NCBI RefSeq assembly: GCF_001428335.1
Contig: NZ_LMSG01000001.1
Location: forward strand, 841 to 64,840
DNA: 64,000 bases
Direction: 5' to 3'
Source of the DNA: Arthrobacter sp. Soil762
GTDB lineage: Bacteria > Actinomycetota > Actinomycetes > Actinomycetales > Micrococcaceae
A program made the position numbers and the translations under genes. The notes under the pieces were generated by a model. It was not told the origin of the DNA, made no database searches, and was given only the letters and a program-made list of their open reading frames with translations. Numbering within the stretch: the stretch's first letter is position 1; each line of letters opens with the position of its first letter. Below are positions 16,574-24,481 of the stretch, piece after piece.

Positions 16574-17515
16574 TCAGGATTCCTGGTGCTTTTCCCGGCT
16601 AAGGATCACTTTCAACGCGTGTGTTTCCGCCGCGCGCGAGAATGTGTCGTAGGCATCCATGATCCGGTCGAACGGAAATTGGTGGGTTGCGAACTTTTCG
16701 GCAGGGATGGCGACGTTCCCGCCGGGGCGCACCAGACGCAGTGCCATGTCGAAGGTGTCGGGGATCCCGACGGCTTCGATGGCGACGTCCACCCGGGCGC
16801 CGTCAGTCAGGGCCATGACGTCGCCGATCCACCCGGGGCTCACCGGGTTCACGGTGTCGGTGGCACCGAATTCCCGGGCCCGTGCCAGCCGTGATTCATC
16901 GAGGTCGATGGCGATGACCGTCGCCGCACCGTGCAGGCCTGCCGTGGCCATGGCCGCCAGGCCGATGGGTCCGGGGCCGACAACGGCGACCGTGTCGCCG
17001 GAGCTGATGTGCCCGGCCTGGATGCCGATCTCGAAGGCCGTGGGCAGGATATCGGAGAGCATGACGGCTTGGTCGTCGCTGACCCCGTGCGGGACCTTGT
17101 GCAGGGAATTGTCCGCATAGGGGACACGGAGCTGCTCTGCCTGTGTGCCGTCCATAAGGTGGCCGAAGATCCAACCGGTTCCTGCCAGCCCTTCCTCTCC
17201 CGCGCAGTGCGAGTAGAGGCCTCGTTTGCAGTTGGTGCAGTGGCCGCAGGATTTGATGCACGAGATGATCACCCGGTCCCCGGCCCGGATCCGGGTGACC
17301 GATGGCCCGACGCGGGTGACCGTGCCGACGCCTTCGTGGCCAAGGACGCGTCCTTCCTGGACGGCCGGCACGTCGCCTTTGAGGATGTGCAGGTCAGTGC
17401 CGCAGATGGTGGTGGTATCGATACGGACCACGGCGTCGGTGGGGTGGATAATCCGGGGGTCCGGGGCGTCAGTACAGGACTTCTTGCCGGGTCCACCATA
17501 AACAAGGGCTTTCAT
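16574..17515 (-). CDS. Zinc alcohol dehydrogenase with an in-frame internal deletion
   Basis: 313 aa from ATG 17515. Zinc-binding CGTDLHILKGD, GHEGVG, structural cysteines CGHCTNCKRGLYSHC and Rossmann VGPGPIGLAAM are all present. Relatives are about 345-350 aa. Here GGNVA runs straight into IPAEKFATHQF, whereas the family has around 36 residues between these blocks (the segment with VGVHG and DLWIKN). The missing part forms the last strands of the cofactor domain, so activity is doubtful although the ORF is open. It is second in the operon PPOX-adh-ATPase (gaps 58 and 25 nt). Confidence 0.8.
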   Translation of the reverse strand: MKALVYGGPGKKSCTDAPDPRIIHPTDAVVRIDTTTICGTDLHILKGDVPAVQEGRVLGHEGVGTVTRVGPSVTRIRAGDRVIISCIKSCGHCTNCKRGLYSHCAGEEGLAGTGWIFGHLMDGTQAEQLRVPYADNSLHKVPHGVSDDQAVMLSDILPTAFEIGIQAGHISSGDTVAVVGPGPIGLAAMATAGLHGAATVIAIDLDESRLARAREFGATDTVNPVSPGWIGDVMALTDGARVDVAIEAVGIPDTFDMALRLVRPGGNVAIPAEKFATHQFPFDRIMDAYDTFSRAAETHALKVILSREKHQES

Positions 17516-17573
17516 GTGGTTTCCATCCGGTTGGAGGCCCAGCGCCGGGGCACAGGCGCCGGTGATCGGCGGG

Positions 17574-18038
17574 TCAGTGGAAGATGTCTGTGCGGGGGTC
17601 GGTGGCGGGAGTGTGCCAGATGTCAGGTCGTGTCGTCGTGAACCGCCGGCCGGTGACGGCCTCGAAGTCCAGCCGCAGATAGTGGCTCTTGCTGCCCGGC
17701 TGCCAAGGGTCAAGGTTCAGGGCATCGGCAGCCTTCTTTTCCTCACGGTCCAGGATCAGGCGTGTCCGGCCGCGCACGACGACGCTCCAGGCCTTCCCTG
17801 ACGAGGCATCGTAGCCGTCGATTTCCAGCGCGCACGGGTCCTTCATGGTGGCCCAGTATTTCGTCCCGACGCCTGTGCGGAAGACGATGCTGCCGTGCTC
17901 CAGAACATAGTTCACAGGGAAAATCTCGGGATGGTCCTCGACGATCACGGCGAACCTGCCGACGCTGGTGCGCCCGAGCAGCTCCCAACACTCGTCGGGG
18001 CTGAGCCGTTCGATGGGGTCCGCTGCTTCCTGGGTCAT
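17574..18038 (-). CDS. PPOX-fold protein, first gene of PPOX-adh-ATPase operon
   Basis: 154 aa from ATG 18038. Blocks DECWELLGRTSVGRFAVIVE, IFPVNYVLEHGSIVFRTGVG, AWSVVVRGRTRLI and TGRRFTTTRPD show the split-barrel PPOX family. The -10 (TAGCGT) ends 6 nt before the ATG, so translation is probably leaderless. The DosR-like box upstream is among the best matches in the window. It is a close paralog of the proteins at 18680 and 13510. Possibly an F420- or flavin-dependent reductase or a binding protein; not resolved. Confidence 0.85.
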   Translation of the reverse strand: MTQEAADPIERLSPDECWELLGRTSVGRFAVIVEDHPEIFPVNYVLEHGSIVFRTGVGTKYWATMKDPCALEIDGYDASSGKAWSVVVRGRTRLILDREEKKAADALNLDPWQPGSKSHYLRLDFEAVTGRRFTTTRPDIWHTPATDPRTDIFH

Positions 18039-18044
18039 GCCTTG

Positions 18045-18087
18045 ACGCTACCGACGGGGGAGCGACGTCGTTAGGGCCTTTGGACCC
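18045..18087 (-). promoter_or_regulatory. DosR-like box + 21 nt + -10 (PPOX-adh-ATPase operon)
   Basis: Minus strand: GGGTCCAAAGGCCCTA (18072-18087), 21 nt, TAGCGT (18045-18050), 6 nt, ATG. The box is identical to the one at 18650-18665, and the 15 nt around the -10 (CCGTCGGTAGCGTCA) are also shared. Confidence 0.8.
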
Positions 18088-18090
18088 GGC

Positions 18091-18540
18091 TCACCCGAGA
18101 TGAACGTGGCGGCCGGTGACCCTGTATCCCTGGATACGGACAAACAGATTGCGTTCTCCGCCGCCCCAAGGTTCCGCCATGGCCTTCCCCCACAGGCGGG
18201 TCAGAAGATCTTTGTCCTTGACACGGGAGGATGGGCCGCTGACCAGGACGGACCATCCTTCGCTCCGGTCGGGGCGCGAACCGTCGATTTGGAACGACGC
18301 CTCGAGGGAAGGGACGGCCCCGCCGATGGGCCCGGTTTCGGCTGTGCGGAAGTAGATGGATTGCTGGTCGACGAGATAGTTCACGGGAAGGATAACGATC
18401 CTGCCTTGTTCAAGGAAACCGAAACGGCCGGTGCTGCTTGAGCGCAGAAGTTCCCAGCATCGTTCGGTAGTGAGTTCTTCCGTGACGTGCATTCCGCCGT
18501 CAACCCGGCCTTCATCCATGTTGTGGGGAGACAGAGACAT
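18091..18540 (-). CDS. PPOX-fold protein
   Basis: 149 aa. RCWELLRSSSTGRFGFLEQG, ILPVNYLVDQQSIYFRTAE, EGWSVLVSGPSSRV and VTGRHVHLG. This is a distinct subgroup from the other four (GWSVLVSGPSS instead of AWSVVVxG), and the fragment at 29010 belongs to the same subgroup. It has its own DosR-like promoter with a leader of about 75 nt, although it also lies in tandem with the PPOX genes on either side. Start at ATG 18540; ATG 18519 or 18492 in the same frame are possible alternatives. Confidence 0.82.
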   Translation of the reverse strand: MSLSPHNMDEGRVDGGMHVTEELTTERCWELLRSSSTGRFGFLEQGRIVILPVNYLVDQQSIYFRTAETGPIGGAVPSLEASFQIDGSRPDRSEGWSVLVSGPSSRVKDKDLLTRLWGKAMAEPWGGGERNLFVRIQGYRVTGRHVHLG

Positions 18541-18622
18541 TCTCGCTCCTTTATCGTGTACTTCGATCTTTCGGTCGGCCAGACAGCCACCAGTCGGACG
18601 TTGTTTGACCCTTATAGCTGTG

Positions 18623-18665
18623 ACGCTACCGACGGCAGAGCACAGTCGTTAGGGCCTTTGGACCC
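18623..18665 (-). promoter_or_regulatory. DosR-like box + 21 nt + -10 (PPOX 18091-18540)
   Basis: Minus strand: GGGTCCAAAGGCCCTA (18650-18665), 21 nt, TAGCGT (18623-18628). Same box and same -10 as at 18045-18087, but the start codon is about 82 nt downstream instead of 6. Confidence 0.8.
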
Positions 18666-18679
18666 ACTTCCGGGATGCG

Positions 18680-19144
18680 CTATTCGAGTCCTGCCCTGGT
18701 GGTGTCGTCCAGGGGGCTCCACCAGGTCAGGGGCGGGGTCACTGTGAAGCGGCGTCCGGTGATGGAGGCTGGGACGATGCGGATGAAGTGGTCTTTGCGG
18801 CCGGCCTGCCAGGGAAAGAGGAGCAGCCCGACGGTATCGAGCACTTCCTGGGTGAGTGTGATGGCGGTGGCTCGGCCTTTCACGACGACGCTCCAGGCGA
18901 CACCGGTATCGGCGTTGACGCCGTCGGCTTCCAGCGCTACTGCTGTTTCTCCCAGCGCTGTGTGGAGCTTGGTACCCTCGCCTGTCCGGAAGACCAGTGT
19001 TCCGTGGTCGACTTTGTAGTTGACCGGGAAGATGTCGGGGTGGTCCTGGACCCAGAGGGCCAGGCGTCCCACCGAGACACTGCGCAGGAGTTCCCAGCAT
19101 TGGTGGGATTCCAGAACCTCTGCCTCTGGTGTTTTGTTCGTCAT
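18680..19144 (-). CDS. PPOX-fold protein
   Basis: 154 aa from ATG 19144. HQCWELLRSVSVGRLALWVQ, DIFPVNYKVDHGTLVFRTGE, AWSVVVKGRATAI and TGRRFTVTPPLTWWSPLD. The C-terminal TWWSPLD block is shared with the PPOX gene at 13510 (THWWPPID). The -10 TACCCT lies 7 nt before the ATG, so the mRNA is probably leaderless. The gene is divergent from the sensor kinase at 19319, leaving 174 nt between them. Confidence 0.85.
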   Translation of the reverse strand: MTNKTPEAEVLESHQCWELLRSVSVGRLALWVQDHPDIFPVNYKVDHGTLVFRTGEGTKLHTALGETAVALEADGVNADTGVAWSVVVKGRATAITLTQEVLDTVGLLLFPWQAGRKDHFIRIVPASITGRRFTVTPPLTWWSPLDDTTRAGLE

Positions 19145-19151
19145 GGTGCCG

Positions 19152-19194
19152 AGGGTACGCCCGGGGCGGGCCGCGGAACAGGGCCCAAAGACCC
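19152..19194 (-). promoter_or_regulatory. DosR-like box + 21 nt + -10 (PPOX 18680-19144)
   Basis: Minus strand: GGGTCTTTGGGCCCTG (19179-19194), 21 nt, TACCCT (19152-19157), 7 nt, ATG 19144. No comparable arrangement could be found on the plus strand for the kinase gene at 19319. Confidence 0.72.
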
Positions 19195-19318
19195 CGTTCG
19201 ATCCGTGGCTGGACGTCTGGTTGGGGCCGCGGTGCCGGGGTAGTCTGTCATCGGATGTGCTCCTTGTCGAGGCGCGGGCATCCCTGTCTGTGATGACGGC
19301 GGCAGGCGAAAGGCAGAG

Positions 19319-21037
19319 ATGAACTGTTCCAGTGCGGGCCCGGAGAAGCCCGACGGCGGGCCAGCCGTCGGTGTCCGGATCGAAGACCTCCTGAAAGACT
19401 TCCTGGCCAGGGCAGGGGAGCTCCTGCACGCACAGGAACACATGCGCGGGCTGCTGGAAGCGGTCGTCGCTGTTGCCGAGGACCTCAGCCTCGACGCAGT
19501 CCTGGACCGGGTGGTCAGATCGGCGTGCCGGCTACTGAACGCCCGCTATGGCGCTCTCGGCGTCATTGGCGAAGACCAGTCGCTGAGCCATTTCATCACC
19601 GTCGGCATCGATGACGACCTCGCCCATCGGATCGGACCGCGGCCCACCGGCCACGGCGTCCTGGGTTTGCTCATCACTGAACCTGAACCCCTTCGGCTGC
19701 ACGATCTGCGCCAGCACCCCAACGCCTACGGGTTCCCGGCACACCATCCACCCATGAAGTCCTTCCTCGGTGTTCCGATACGCGTGCGTGACGTTGTCTT
19801 CGGCAATCTATACCTGACAGAGAAAGACGGGGGAGGGGATTTCACACCCGAGGACGAGGACCTCGCGGTCGCGTTGGCCGCCGCCGCCGGGGTGGCCATT
19901 GAAAATGCCCGCCTGTACGAGGAGGCCCGGCGCCGGGCCTCCTGGCTAGAGGCAAGCATGGATGTCACCGGACGGATGCTCGGCGATGACCGCACGGACG
20001 AATCCGGGCGGGTGGCACTGGATGTCGTTGCCGACAAGGCGCTGAGGGAGTCCGGAGCCCAACTGGCGCTGATCCTTGTACCGGACGACGGAGTGGGCTC
20101 CTACCGGGTGGTGGGTGTGGCGGGGGCCGACGGTCCGGAATTCACCGGGCGGACCCTGCCCATGGATTCCCCCGAGATCAGGGCCGTTGCCGACACCGGC
20201 GCACCGGCGTGTGTGGAGGACGCCGGGAGTATTCTCGGTCCCGGCGACGAAACTTACTGGGGAAAGCTCTTGGCGGTCGACCTCAGCGCCCAGGGTTCCC
20301 ACCACGGGCTCCTGGTGCTTGTGCGGGCACCCGGGACCGGCCCGTTCCCGAGAACCGATGTTGACATGGGGGCGGTCTTCGGTTCGCACGTGGCGCTGGC
20401 GCTGGAGTTGGACCGCATCCACCGGTTGCGCGAACAGCTGGTGGTGTTCAGCGACCGGGACAGGATCGCGCGGGACCTGCACGACCTGGTCATCCAGCGG
20501 CTCTTCGCCGCCGGCCTGAGCATCCAGAGCCTGCGTCGCTTCACCTCGGGCGAATCCGCGCTGAACCGAATCGACGCCGTGACCCAGGAGCTGGATGGGA
20601 CGATCAGGGACCTCCGCAACACCATTTATTCCCTGCAGGCCGATTCCGGTGAGCCTGATTTGCTCAGCAGCCGGATCCTCCGAACCGTCCGGAACGTCGC
20701 GCGGCCGCTTCCGTTCGCACCGCACCTGGCCCTGACAGGCGATGTCGATTCCATCATCAATGGCGTCACGACGATCCACCTTTTGGCAGTGCTCTCCGAA
20801 GCCCTGAGCAACGCCGTGCGGCACTCGGGGGCGCAGGCCATCTGGGTGTCCGTCGCGGTCACCGAGGGCACCCTGGTCCTCACCGTCGAGGACAACGGCC
20901 AGGGGTTCAACGATCCCAAACCGGGCAACGGCCTGTTGAACATGGACCACCGGGCCAGGGAGCTGAAGGGCACGTGCGCCATCACCAGCGCGCCAACGAA
21001 AGGGACGACTCTGGTGTGGTCGGTTCCGGCCCGCTGA
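19319..21037 (+). CDS. DosS/DevS-like GAF-GAF sensor histidine kinase
   Basis: 572 aa, soluble, no membrane helix. GAF-A (about 45-205) contains HPNAYGFPAHHPPM; His143 aligns with the haem ligand His149 of M. tuberculosis DosS, and the following FLGVPIRVRDVVFGNLYLTE is almost the DosS sequence. GAF-B spans about 210-370. The HisKA_3 phospho-acceptor is His388 in DRDRIARDLHDLVIQRLFAA. HATPase_c has EALSNAVRHSGA, VEDNGQGF and GNGLLNM. Family knowledge: DosS/DosT sense O2, NO, CO or redox through this haem and phosphorylate DosR. The likely partner is the convergent regulator at 21053. Start ATG 19319 follows AAAGG. Confidence 0.9.
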   Translation: MNCSSAGPEKPDGGPAVGVRIEDLLKDFLARAGELLHAQEHMRGLLEAVVAVAEDLSLDAVLDRVVRSACRLLNARYGALGVIGEDQSLSHFITVGIDDDLAHRIGPRPTGHGVLGLLITEPEPLRLHDLRQHPNAYGFPAHHPPMKSFLGVPIRVRDVVFGNLYLTEKDGGGDFTPEDEDLAVALAAAAGVAIENARLYEEARRRASWLEASMDVTGRMLGDDRTDESGRVALDVVADKALRESGAQLALILVPDDGVGSYRVVGVAGADGPEFTGRTLPMDSPEIRAVADTGAPACVEDAGSILGPGDETYWGKLLAVDLSAQGSHHGLLVLVRAPGTGPFPRTDVDMGAVFGSHVALALELDRIHRLREQLVVFSDRDRIARDLHDLVIQRLFAAGLSIQSLRRFTSGESALNRIDAVTQELDGTIRDLRNTIYSLQADSGEPDLLSSRILRTVRNVARPLPFAPHLALTGDVDSIINGVTTIHLLAVLSEALSNAVRHSGAQAIWVSVAVTEGTLVLTVEDNGQGFNDPKPGNGLLNMDHRARELKGTCAITSAPTKGTTLVWSVPAR

Positions 21038-21052
21038 GTCCCGGGCCGCTGG

Positions 21053-21751
21053 TCAGTGAACGGAGCCTGCCTCCGGGTCCGGCCCGTGGGCGATGTAGAC
21101 AGCCGCCTGGGTGCGCCGCTCGAAGCCAAGCTTGGCCAGCATCGAGGACACATAGTTCTTGACCGTCTTTTCGGCCAGGAGCATCTGTTCGCCGATCTGG
21201 CGGTTGGTCATGCCTTCGCCGACGAGCTCCAGGACACGCCGCTCCTGCGGGGTCAACGAGGCAACCCTCGGGTCCGGCTTCTTCGGTTCGGTGAGTCCCT
21301 GGATGATTCTTGCTTTCAGTTCGGCATCAAACAACGATTCGCCACGGGCGGCCCGGCGCAGGGCGCCCAGGAGGTCAGTGCCGCCGATTTCCTTCAGGAC
21401 ATACCCGGCGGCTCCGGCAAGGACGGCGCCGCGGAGTGCCTGTTCGTCGTCGTAGCTGGTCAGGATCAGGCAGTTCAGCGAGGGGTCCACGGAGCGCACG
21501 TCCCTGCAGACCTCGATGCCTGTCCCATCCGGAAGCCGTGCGTCCAGGATCGCGACATCGGGCCGCAAGGCCGGGATGCGGCGGGTGGCCTCCTCCGCGG
21601 ACCCCGACATGCCGACGACCTCAAAGCCTTCACTTTCCAGAAGCTCCTGCAGTCCCCGGCGGACCAGTTCGTGGTCATCGAGAACGAAGACACGGATCGG
21701 CGCAGGGGCGGGACCGGTCTCCGCGCGGGACGGTGCTGCTTGATGGTCCAC
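21053..21751 (-). CDS. DosR/DevR-like NarL-family response regulator
   Basis: 232 aa from GTG 21751 (GGGAGGACC upstream). The receiver opens IRVFVLDDHELVRRGLQELL, with phospho-acceptor Asp in AILDARLPDG and CLILTSYDDEQAL. The LuxR-type HTH reads LTPQERRVLELVGEGMTNRQ, then IGEQMLLAEKTVKNYVS and MLAKLGFERRTQAAV. The recognition helix region AEKTVKNYVSxxLAKLGxERRTQAAV is nearly identical to mycobacterial DosR, which explains why the boxes here resemble the mycobacterial consensus. It has its own box, so autoregulation is likely. It is convergent with the kinase (15 nt between stops). Confidence 0.9.
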   Translation of the reverse strand: MDHQAAPSRAETGPAPAPIRVFVLDDHELVRRGLQELLESEGFEVVGMSGSAEEATRRIPALRPDVAILDARLPDGTGIEVCRDVRSVDPSLNCLILTSYDDEQALRGAVLAGAAGYVLKEIGGTDLLGALRRAARGESLFDAELKARIIQGLTEPKKPDPRVASLTPQERRVLELVGEGMTNRQIGEQMLLAEKTVKNYVSSMLAKLGFERRTQAAVYIAHGPDPEAGSVH

Positions 21752-21816
21752 GGTCCTCCCGTCCTGCGGCCGGCGTGGCCGTCAAAGTGGGCCGGATTCC
21801 TTGCCCGGCTCTGCAT

Positions 21817-21859
21817 ATTGTTCCCGACCGGACGCCGGTTAACAAGGGCCGAAGGGCCC
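21817..21859 (-). promoter_or_regulatory. DosR-like box + 21 nt + -10 (response regulator, autoregulation)
   Basis: Minus strand: GGGCCCTTCGGCCCTT (21844-21859), 21 nt, AACAAT (21817-21822), about 60 nt to GTG 21751. It stands back to back with the box of the USP gene at 21871, 11 nt apart. Confidence 0.75.
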
Positions 21860-21870
21860 GGGTCGGTGCC

Positions 21871-21913
21871 GTGACTTTCGGCCCTGTTTCGTGTCCTCGT
21901 TTCTGCGCAGTCT
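21871..21913 (+). promoter_or_regulatory. DosR-like box + 21 nt + -10 (USP-SPW-hydrolase operon)
   Basis: GTGACTTTCGGCCCTG (21871-21886), 21 nt, CAGTCT (21908-21913). The leader before ATG 21951 is about 30 nt and has a purine-rich AGGAAGGGCGG. Confidence 0.8.
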
Positions 21914-21950
21914 TAGAGAAACCGTATCGGAACGACCAGGAAGGGCGGCC

Positions 21951-22421
21951 ATGGCCACTGGCAGAAGGCGCGGACTGATCATTGTCGGCGTCGACGGTTC
22001 GGCTGCGTCCATCGAGGCGTTGCGGCAAGCCACGCGCCTCGCCGTTGTGTTGGGCACGCATGTCCAGGCCTGGGCGTGCTGGGACTTCCCCGCAGGGTTT
22101 GAGGCCTTCGACGGGATGGGCACCGAGGGATTCACCCATGAGGCAGCCGAGAGTCTCCAGCATGCCCTGGCCGAGGCCTTCGGCCCTGAAGTTCCACGAA
22201 ACGTCACCACCAGGCTGGTGCGGGGCGCCCCCCGCCCATCGCTGATCGACGCCAGCAAGAACGCCTCCCTGCTGGTCGTTGGCCGGCGCGGCCGCGGCGG
22301 ATTCCGCGAGCTGCTGCTGGGTTCGGTCACGACGGCCTGCGTCGCCCACGCGCATTGTCCCGTCCTCGTTGTCCCGCCACTTGATCCCGGCAGGAACCCT
22401 TTGCCCCCGCCCCGCACATGA
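21951..22421 (+). CDS. Universal stress protein (single UspA domain)
   Basis: 156 aa from ATG 21951. [20 protein letters not shown] opens the fold, and GRRGRGGFRELLLGSVTTAC and HCPVLVV close it. Paralog of the USP at 10948 with the same box and -10. It heads an operon with the SPW-repeat protein (48 nt gap) and the beta-CASP hydrolase (71 nt gap). Its C-terminal tail is proline-rich (PGRNPLPPPRT). Confidence 0.9.
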   Translation: MATGRRRGLIIVGVDGSAASIEALRQATRLAVVLGTHVQAWACWDFPAGFEAFDGMGTEGFTHEAAESLQHALAEAFGPEVPRNVTTRLVRGAPRPSLIDASKNASLLVVGRRGRGGFRELLLGSVTTACVAHAHCPVLVVPPLDPGRNPLPPPRT

Positions 22422-22469
22422 CTCGGCGGTCACCCAGAAATCACCAACCACCGAAGGAGCATGATCCCA

Positions 22470-22832
22470 ATGAAGAAATGGACACGCTGGCAGGACTGGA
22501 CAGTCATTGCCGCCGGAGCCTACACGGCACTGTCGGTGCTGTGGACCACCCAGACAGGGTCGTCCACGGCCCTCATGGTCACCCTTGGCGCCCTGCTTAT
22601 CGTGGGCGGGGCCACCAACCTGGCCTGGCCCGGGATGCCTGCCGCTGAATGGGCCCAGGCCGTGCTCGCCGTGGCCCTCCTGCTGGCACCGTGGGTGGGC
22701 GGGTTCGCCTCATCCATGGGTGCAGCGTGGAGTGCCTGGATCCCAGGTGCCGTCGCGTTTATCGTCACGGCCTTGGCGATCAAGCCGAGCACCGAGGAAT
22801 ACCGCCACCACCACATGATGCCGGCTCCGTAG
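22470..22832 (+). CDS. SPW-repeat small membrane protein
   Basis: 120 aa. ATG 22470 is preferred because GAAGGAG would be only 1 nt from the alternative ATG 22461. The family pattern W-x-D-W-x3-AxGxxxxLS is seen in WTRWQDWTVIAAGAYTALSV, and a second copy begins WAQAVLAVALLLAPWVGGF. Four hydrophobic segments are expected, ending with a short charged tail (KPSTEEYRHHH). SPW proteins are often linked to stress or hypoxia loci in actinobacteria; no activity is known. Second gene of the DosR-boxed operon. Confidence 0.8.
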   Translation: MKKWTRWQDWTVIAAGAYTALSVLWTTQTGSSTALMVTLGALLIVGGATNLAWPGMPAAEWAQAVLAVALLLAPWVGGFASSMGAAWSAWIPGAVAFIVTALAIKPSTEEYRHHHMMPAP

Positions 22833-22903
22833 CCTGAGCCCGTTTCCGGGTGCCCGCCCACACGCAGGGCACCCGGACCACTTTCACCTTGCAGGAGGCC
22901 AGC

Positions 22904-24289
22904 ATGAAGAGCAAACACCCGGCCAGGCTCCGGTTCCTCGGTGCAACCGACACGGTCACCGGCTCCCGGTACCTCCTTGAATCAGGCGGGACCCGGATCC
23001 TGATCGACTGCGGTCTCTTCCAGGGCTACAAACGCATCCGCGACCGCAACCGCGCCCCGCTTCCGGTTGCCGCCGCGTCCATCGACGCGGTGCTTCTCAC
23101 CCACGCCCATCTTGACCACACCGGTTACGTTCCCGCTCTCGTCCGTGACGGGTTCGCCGGCCCGGTGTACGCCACCCACGGAACCAGCGAACTGTGCAAA
23201 CTCCTGCTTCCGGACAGCGGCCACCTCCAGGAAGAGGAAGCCCGCTATGCCGATCACCGCGGCTCCTCCATCCATGCCCCGGCCCTGCCGCTCTACACCG
23301 CCGCTGACGCGGTCAAATCACTGAACAGCTTCCGGCCCCAGGACTTCGACACCCCGCTCGTGCTCGGCGAGGGCATTGAAGCCACGTTCCTGCCCGCCGG
23401 GCACATCCTGGGAGCCGCACAGATCCACCTGAACGCCGGGGGAAATTCACTGCATTTCACCGGTGACCTGGGCCGGGCCGATGACCCGCTCATGTTCCCG
23501 CCCCGGGACCTGGAAGCCGTTGACGTGCTCGTCACCGAATCCACCTACGGCAACAGAATCCACCCACCGGAAAACCCTGAACAGCAACTCGGCGACGTGG
23601 TCCGGCGTGTAGCCAAACGCGGTGGCGTCATCATGATCGCCGCCTTCGCTGTCGGCCGGGCAGAAACGATGATGCTCCATCTTTCCCGGCTACGCCACAA
23701 AGGCCTCATCCCCGACATCCCGGTGTACCTGAACAGCCCCATGGCCATCGACGCGTCCTACATGTACCAGCAGCACCGCGACGAACACCGCCTCCGCCCG
23801 GAGGAGTTCAAGGCGATGTACCAGCTGGCCACCATGACGCGCACCGCCGATAACTCCAAACTCCTGAACCTCAGGGGAGGGCCCATGATCATCATCTCCG
23901 CCAGCGGAATGCTCACCGGCGGCAGGATCCTGCACCATATCGAAGCCTATGGACCCGACCCCAAAAACGCCCTGATCCTCAGCGGGTACCAGGCCGGAGG
24001 AACCCGCGGCGCCGCACTCGCCGCAGGGGCAGAGGAGCTGAGGATCTACGGGCAGGACGTCCCGATCCGGGCCGAAGTCCTCCAGATGGAAGGCTTTTCA
24101 GCCCACGCCGACGCCGACGGCATCATCGGCTGGATGCGCACAGCCACACGGGCCCCGCGGATGACCTACATTACGCACGGCGAGCCCGACGCCTCCGACG
24201 CCCTGCGGGCACGCATCAAACGCGAACTGGGCTGGAGCGCCCGCGTCCCGGAATACCTTGAAGCTGTCCCGCTGGACAACCCGCACTAA
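22904..24289 (+). CDS. MBL-fold beta-CASP metallo-hydrolase (RNase J/CPSF73-like)
   Basis: 461 aa from ATG 22904 (GCAGGAGG upstream). Metal motif HAHLDH at 67-72, then GHILGAAQI, FTGDLGR, the beta-CASP block VTESTYGNR through AAFAVGRAETMMLHL and IIISASGMLTGGRILHHI, and a C-terminal RMMBL part (FSAHAD, THGE). This is the RNA/DNA-processing branch of the metallo-beta-lactamase superfamily. A second, gutted copy lies at 11472. Its association with USP genes under DosR-like control suggests RNA turnover or degradation in dormancy (inference). Confidence 0.88.
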   Translation: MKSKHPARLRFLGATDTVTGSRYLLESGGTRILIDCGLFQGYKRIRDRNRAPLPVAAASIDAVLLTHAHLDHTGYVPALVRDGFAGPVYATHGTSELCKLLLPDSGHLQEEEARYADHRGSSIHAPALPLYTAADAVKSLNSFRPQDFDTPLVLGEGIEATFLPAGHILGAAQIHLNAGGNSLHFTGDLGRADDPLMFPPRDLEAVDVLVTESTYGNRIHPPENPEQQLGDVVRRVAKRGGVIMIAAFAVGRAETMMLHLSRLRHKGLIPDIPVYLNSPMAIDASYMYQQHRDEHRLRPEEFKAMYQLATMTRTADNSKLLNLRGGPMIIISASGMLTGGRILHHIEAYGPDPKNALILSGYQAGGTRGAALAAGAEELRIYGQDVPIRAEVLQMEGFSAHADADGIIGWMRTATRAPRMTYITHGEPDASDALRARIKRELGWSARVPEYLEAVPLDNPH

Positions 24290-24328
24290 AGCCCCAGACC
24301 CACGCATGCACGACACAGGAGGCCGACG

Positions 24329-24481
24329 ATGGCACTCTCCGACTACGAGAAGACGGCGCTGGAGGAGATCGCCCGGAGCCTGGAGCGCGTCTACCCCAAA
24401 CTGGCCTCCAGACTCGGCCCCGCGACCGTGCGGCCGCGGCCCGCCGTCGCCGGCGACCTCCAGCGACCAACAGGAACTCTG
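24329..24481 (+). CDS. DUF3040-like short ORF reading into the ABC ATPase
   Basis: ATG 24329 has a good [26 protein letters not shown] followed by VYPKLASRL resembles the head of small DUF3040 membrane proteins (normally MxLSxxEqxxLxxiExxL). No membrane helix follows. Instead the frame runs without a stop into the ABC ATPase start. It may be the remnant of a DUF3040 gene that lost its stop and C-terminus. Function unknown. Confidence 0.45.

Noticed and set aside
19196..19318. DosR-like box for the sensor kinase gene.
   Set aside because: Candidates such as TAGTCT have no 16-bp box 21 nt upstream; the only box in the gap belongs to the divergent PPOX gene.
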